From: Methanobacteriota archaeon | Lineage (GTDB): Archaea > Halobacteriota > Halobacteria > Halobacteriales > Halalkalicoccaceae | DNA: 7,143 nucleotides | Direction of reading: 5' to 3' | NCBI GenBank assembly: GCA_022561895.1 | Contig: JADFQH010000153.1 | Span: forward strand, 1-7,143 | In this document: piece after piece, positions 5,561 to 7,143 of the stretch | How positions within the stretch are numbered: the stretch's first letter is position 1 | Layout of the letters: each line of letters begins with the position of its first letter | The notes under the pieces: model-generated | The model's input: the letters and a program-made list of their open reading frames with translations, nothing else | What the model was told of the DNA's origin: nothing | The model's database searches: none | Position numbers and translations under genes: made by a program

Positions 5561-5755
5561 ATGGCGAAAGGCGAAGTTGATTTCTTCAACGACACTGGCG
5601 GTTACGGTTTCATCTCGACTGACGACGCGGACGACGACGTGTTCTTCCACATGGAAGACGTTGGCGGCCCGGACCTCGAAGAGGGGACCGAGATCGAATT
5701 CGACATCGAACAGGCCCCCAAGGGCCCCCGAGCGACCAACGTCACCCGCCTGTAA
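5561..5755 (+). CDS. cspA: Cold-shock domain protein (CspA family)
   Basis: The 64-residue protein is a single cold-shock domain, a small OB-fold barrel that binds single-stranded RNA and DNA and melts RNA secondary structure in the cytoplasm. RNP1 is GGYGFIS (13-19) and RNP2 is DVFFHM (26-31). The usual K-W-F-N opening is DFFN (7-10), normal for haloarchaeal members. The body is strongly acidic, with a DDADDD run at 21-26, as salt-adapted proteins are. The ATG at 5561 gives the family's MAKGEVDFF start. An in-frame ATG at 5546 would add MRTIV and is less likely. It has its own promoter and an upstream palindrome, and ends before a T-run terminator. Induction by cold is assumed from the family name only. 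Confidence 0.95.
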   Translation: MAKGEVDFFNDTGGYGFISTDDADDDVFFHMEDVGGPDLEEGTEIEFDIEQAPKGPRATNVTRL

Positions 5756-5789
5756 GGCGGATTACGACGTTTTAGCAATAAATTCCACC

Positions 5790-5797
5790 ATTTTTTG
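5790..5797 (+). terminator. T-run terminator after the cold-shock gene
   Basis: Six T in a row (5791-5796), in the sequence ACCATTTTTTGAG, follow the cspA stop by about 35 bases. An earlier four-T run (GTTTTAG, about 5769-5775) lies between. Such poly-T tracts are the usual archaeal termination signal. Confidence 0.5.
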
Positions 5798-5863
5798 AGC
5801 TACTCGACGGAGAGCTACAGCTGACGTCCGTCTCGACCGGTGGCTTTGTCCTGCGTGCAGGTC

Positions 5864-5871
5864 GCTTATCC
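5864..5871 (+). promoter_or_regulatory. TATA box of the 5894 gene
   Basis: GCTTATCC lies about 26 nt before the ATG at 5894. This fits a leaderless transcript and supports that start over the GTG/ATG-like codons farther upstream. Confidence 0.5.
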
Positions 5872-5893
5872 GTCTCACGCCCCAAACTCGGGT

Positions 5894-6130
5894 ATGGAAA
5901 CACCGAACGAACTCCGTCGTGCGGAGGACGAGAAAACGCTCGTTCGTCGGTACGAGTACGACGAGGAGACCGTCATCATGGTCGACTTCGGGGAGATCGA
6001 TGACATCTCCGTGGATATCGTCGGCGAGACGGCGATCGTCGTTGGTGGCGACCGACAGGTCGAGTTCGAACTTCCCGCCGAAGCGGACGGCGTGACGGTG
6101 AACAACGGTACCGTCACGATCGAAGAGTAA
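5894..6130 (+). CDS. Small haloarchaeal beta-rich protein (DUF7127-like)
   Basis: The 78-residue acidic protein is of a type conserved in haloarchaea, which I recall as DUF7127. It begins METPNELRRAEDEKTLVRRYEYDEE. Alternating beta strands follow (VIMVDFGE, ISVDIVGETAIVVVGG-like, QVEFELP), ending in VTVNNGTVTIEE. The last part resembles the end of an Hsp20/alpha-crystallin domain, where a strand ELP is followed by a loop and a GVLTI-type strand. A small Hsp20-like fold is therefore plausible but unproven. There is no catalytic motif, signal peptide or membrane segment. I start it at 5894, not 5840, because the upstream residues are unlike the rest and the TATA box lies inside them. It is monocistronic. 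Function unknown. Confidence 0.8.
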   Translation: METPNELRRAEDEKTLVRRYEYDEETVIMVDFGEIDDISVDIVGETAIVVGGDRQVEFELPAEADGVTVNNGTVTIEE

Positions 6131-6150
6131 CTGGATTCTCGCCGCCAACC

Positions 6151-6157
6151 GTTTACC
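6151..6157 (+). promoter_or_regulatory. TATA box of the dehydrogenase gene
   Basis: GTTTACC is centred about 27 nt before the ATG at 6181, giving a leaderless transcript and supporting 6181 over the upstream in-frame start at 6169. Confidence 0.5.
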
Positions 6158-6180
6158 GTCCGCGGACGTTGCTACTCTTG

Positions 6181-6822
6181 ATGGCATCCAACTGGAGCAC
6201 CGACGAGATACAGGATCTCTCGGGCAGTACGATCGTCGTTACCGGCGCGAACAGCGGTCTCGGCTACGAAGCGTCCAAGGAGTTTGCCCGCAAGGGCGGG
6301 CACGTGGTCATGGCGTGTCGGAGCATCGACCGCGGCGAGAACGCGGCCGAGGAGATTCGCGAAGAGCTACCCAGTGCGTCGCTCTCGGTCCACGAGTGTG
6401 ATCTGGCCGATCTCGACTCGATCAGGTCGTTCGCGGAGGAGTTTTCGAGCACCTACTCCTCGCTCCATATCCTCTGTAACAACGCGGGCGTAATGGCGAT
6501 TCCCCGCAGCGAGACGGAACAGGGATTCGAAACCCAGTTCGGCGTCAATCATCTCGGACATTTCGCACTGACCGGTCTCCTTCTCGATTCGCTGATCGAA
6601 ACCGGCGGCGGCTCTATTATCAACGTTTCCTCCATCTGGGGAATTGTGGGCAGCGACAGTTCGACCGCCTTCAATTCGTCGGCCAGCCGGTCATTCCACG
6701 ATTCTTTCCGCCCCCCAAAAATGAGGGCAACCCGCACCGGCCCGATCTCCGCAGCAACGGCGTCCAATGCGCGCAGGTGGTTGGCAATCACCGAAGTGAC
6801 GCCGCCGCGGTTGAGGTGGTAG
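6181..6822 (+). CDS. Short-chain dehydrogenase/reductase, mosaic and broken at the active site
   Basis: Residues 1-140 are a clean haloarchaeal SDR of the retinol-dehydrogenase/protochlorophyllide-reductase-like type. TGANSGLG (21-28) binds NAD(P), ACRS follows beta-2 and suggests NADPH, NNAG is at 100-103 and NHLGHF at 123-128. That type normally goes on to SSG-x-H-x-RG and a long loop before YxxSK. Here residues 142-163 instead read like a classical FabG-type SDR (SIINVSSIWGIVGS). The catalytic serine is S151, and the tyrosine is due 13 residues later at 164. There the codon is TTC (F164), and the lysine position (168) is alanine. From 165 to the stop nothing resembles an SDR. The open frame to 6822 is a 213-residue hybrid that lacks Tyr and Lys and its whole C-terminal third. 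It cannot be an active enzyme. The intact gene would be about 300 residues. Confidence 0.7.
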   Translation: MASNWSTDEIQDLSGSTIVVTGANSGLGYEASKEFARKGGHVVMACRSIDRGENAAEEIREELPSASLSVHECDLADLDSIRSFAEEFSSTYSSLHILCNNAGVMAIPRSETEQGFETQFGVNHLGHFALTGLLLDSLIETGGGSIINVSSIWGIVGSDSSTAFNSSASRSFHDSFRPPKMRATRTGPISAATASNARRWLAITEVTPPRLRW

Positions 6823-6842
6823 TGCAAAATCGCAATGTTCAT
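6549..6842 (-). CDS. N-terminal fragment of a glycosyltransferase-like protein, cut by the junction
   Basis: From the ATG at 6842 the minus strand encodes MNIAILHYHLNRGGVTSVI, the start of a GT-B (glycosyltransferase family 4 type) enzyme: a first beta strand, then the Gly-rich N-R-G-G-V loop that contacts the acceptor and nucleotide sugar. VRVALIFGGRKESW (about 36-49) is the next strand. Protein-like sequence continues to about residue 58-70 (6671-6633) and then runs into the antisense of the dehydrogenase, ending at a meaningless stop at 6549. A complete enzyme would have some 350-400 residues. Codon use and base composition are less GC-rich than the archaeal genes to the left, and the protein is not acidic, which points to a bacterial source. 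I suspect a planctomycete but cannot prove it. Confidence 0.5.
   Translation of the reverse strand: MNIAILHYHLNRGGVTSVIANHLRALDAVAAEIGPVRVALIFGGRKESWNDRLADELKAVELSLPTIPQMEETLIIEPPPVSISESRRRPVSAKCPR
6661..6684. other. Junction between haloarchaeal and unrelated DNA
   Basis: SDR character on the plus strand stops between T162 (6664-6666) and the catalytic-tyrosine codon (6670-6672). Glycosyltransferase character on the minus strand becomes convincing from about 6671 rightward. Hand counts give 41 of 60 G+C at 6301-6360 and 29 of 60 at 6901-6960. No target-site duplication, inverted repeat or transposase accompanies the change. Confidence 0.6.
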
Positions 6843-6960
6843 GAGTCGGGCCGCGACACCGCAGAGACCGTGCAGAGAGAACGAATCAAATCGCCGCAAA
6901 AAAGCGCAAGAGACGCAAAAAGACGAACCACGTTCAAGCAACCAAGCATCGTGCGATCAT

Positions 6961-6993
6961 TAACTGTCGCAGTTGTCGTGGCTACGACAGTTA
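6961..6993. repeat. 9-bp inverted repeat with an alternative inner hairpin
   Basis: TAACTGTCG (6961-6969) is the exact reverse complement of CGACAGTTA (6985-6993), with a 15-base loop. Inside it TGTCGT (6974-6979) can instead pair with ACGACA (6984-6989) around GGCT. The right arm is shared, so only one hairpin can form at a time. It lies about 120 bases upstream of the glycosyltransferase start on the minus strand. Confidence 0.5.
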
Positions 6994-7043
6994 TTTCCCG
7001 GCCGATGCCAACATTCGCCGCCGCTGGAAAACAACGACAGGAA

Positions 7044-7112
7044 CGGCTGGGGGCGATGAAAGTTCCTCCCCAAGCCCGAAAGGCCAGGGGTTCGTTGCGC
7101 TCATCGCAGCCG
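7044..7112. ncRNA. Candidate structured RNA or long inverted repeat
   Basis: A nested, symmetrical fold covers 69 bases. CGGCT (7044-7048) pairs with AGCCG (7108-7112). After a GGGG bulge, GCGATGA (7053-7059) pairs with TCATCGC (7101-7107). After an asymmetric internal loop, CCCC (7068-7071) pairs with GGGG (7087-7090). After a 2x2 loop, GCC (7074-7076) pairs with GGC (7082-7084) around CGAAA. All 19 pairs are Watson-Crick. The strand is undecided. It may be a cis-regulatory leader, a small RNA or a dispersed repeat. I do not recognise a known RNA family. Confidence 0.4.
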
Positions 7113-7143
7113 CCCATCGAATTCAAAGACCCAACATTAGCAA

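Larger units (their letters stand above)
6843..7143. other. Right-end region without a convincing gene
   Basis: I see no supported coding region here. A minus-strand open frame of 95 residues (from TTG 7126 to 6839) ends in an ATGA overlap with the glycosyltransferase start. It is rich in Cys, Arg and Thr in a way that looks non-protein, and I recognise no family. The stretch lies upstream of the glycosyltransferase fragment and probably is its leader. It contains the two inverted-repeat structures listed separately. Its composition is unlike the archaeal part of the window. Confidence 0.5.

Noticed and set aside
6839..7126. 95-residue minus-strand frame ending in an ATGA overlap with the glycosyltransferase start
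   Set aside because: It begins at TTG, has Cys/Arg/Thr-rich content unlike a folded protein, and overlies two inverted-repeat structures. No family recognised.

Overview
The window up to about position 6600 is chromosomal DNA of a halophilic archaeon (class Halobacteria). The evidence is the family D DNA polymerase small subunit, the archaeal-type IMP cyclohydrolase PurO, very acidic proteins, GC-rich codon use, and a TATA-like box about 25 nt before many start codons, which is the leaderless layout usual in haloarchaea. A minus-strand start at the left edge next to the polymerase gene, and the aspartate kinase that follows, resemble the conserved neighbourhood of the main haloarchaeal replication origin (orc1 - signal peptidase - polD small subunit - lysC, as I recall it from Haloferax volcanii). 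The species cannot be named from this.

Layout. 1-37: first codons of a divergent gene. 125-1738: PolD small subunit. 1791-2129: small cupin gene broken by an in-frame TGA inside its second metal-binding motif. 2218-3396: aspartate kinase. 3415-4678 (minus strand): a likely two-gene unit, purO then a YfcE-like phosphoesterase, convergent with aspartate kinase. 4805-4996: a tRNA-Gln(CTG) gene at 4871-4943, flanked on both sides by tRNA-like fragments. 5136-5471: small haloarchaeal winged-helix-type protein. 5561-5755: cold-shock protein. 5894-6130: small beta-rich haloarchaeal protein. 6181 onward: short-chain dehydrogenase.

The right end is different. The dehydrogenase reads as one SDR family to about residue 140, as a classical SDR to the exact position of the catalytic tyrosine (residue 164), and then loses all SDR character. 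From about 6665 rightwards the DNA is less GC-rich and carries, on the minus strand, the N-terminus of a bacterial-looking glycosyltransferase, then about 300 bases without a convincing gene but with two strong inverted-repeat structures. This is best read as a junction between unrelated DNAs: an assembly or amplification chimera, or less likely a real insertion.

The genes are mostly housekeeping: replication (PolD), amino-acid synthesis (aspartate kinase), purine synthesis (PurO), translation (tRNA-Gln) and RNA-binding or stress functions (Csp). No new multi-gene system is evident. The items most worth a second look are the tRNA-like remnants around tRNA-Gln, the broken cupin, the mosaic dehydrogenase with its junction, and the folded element at the right end.
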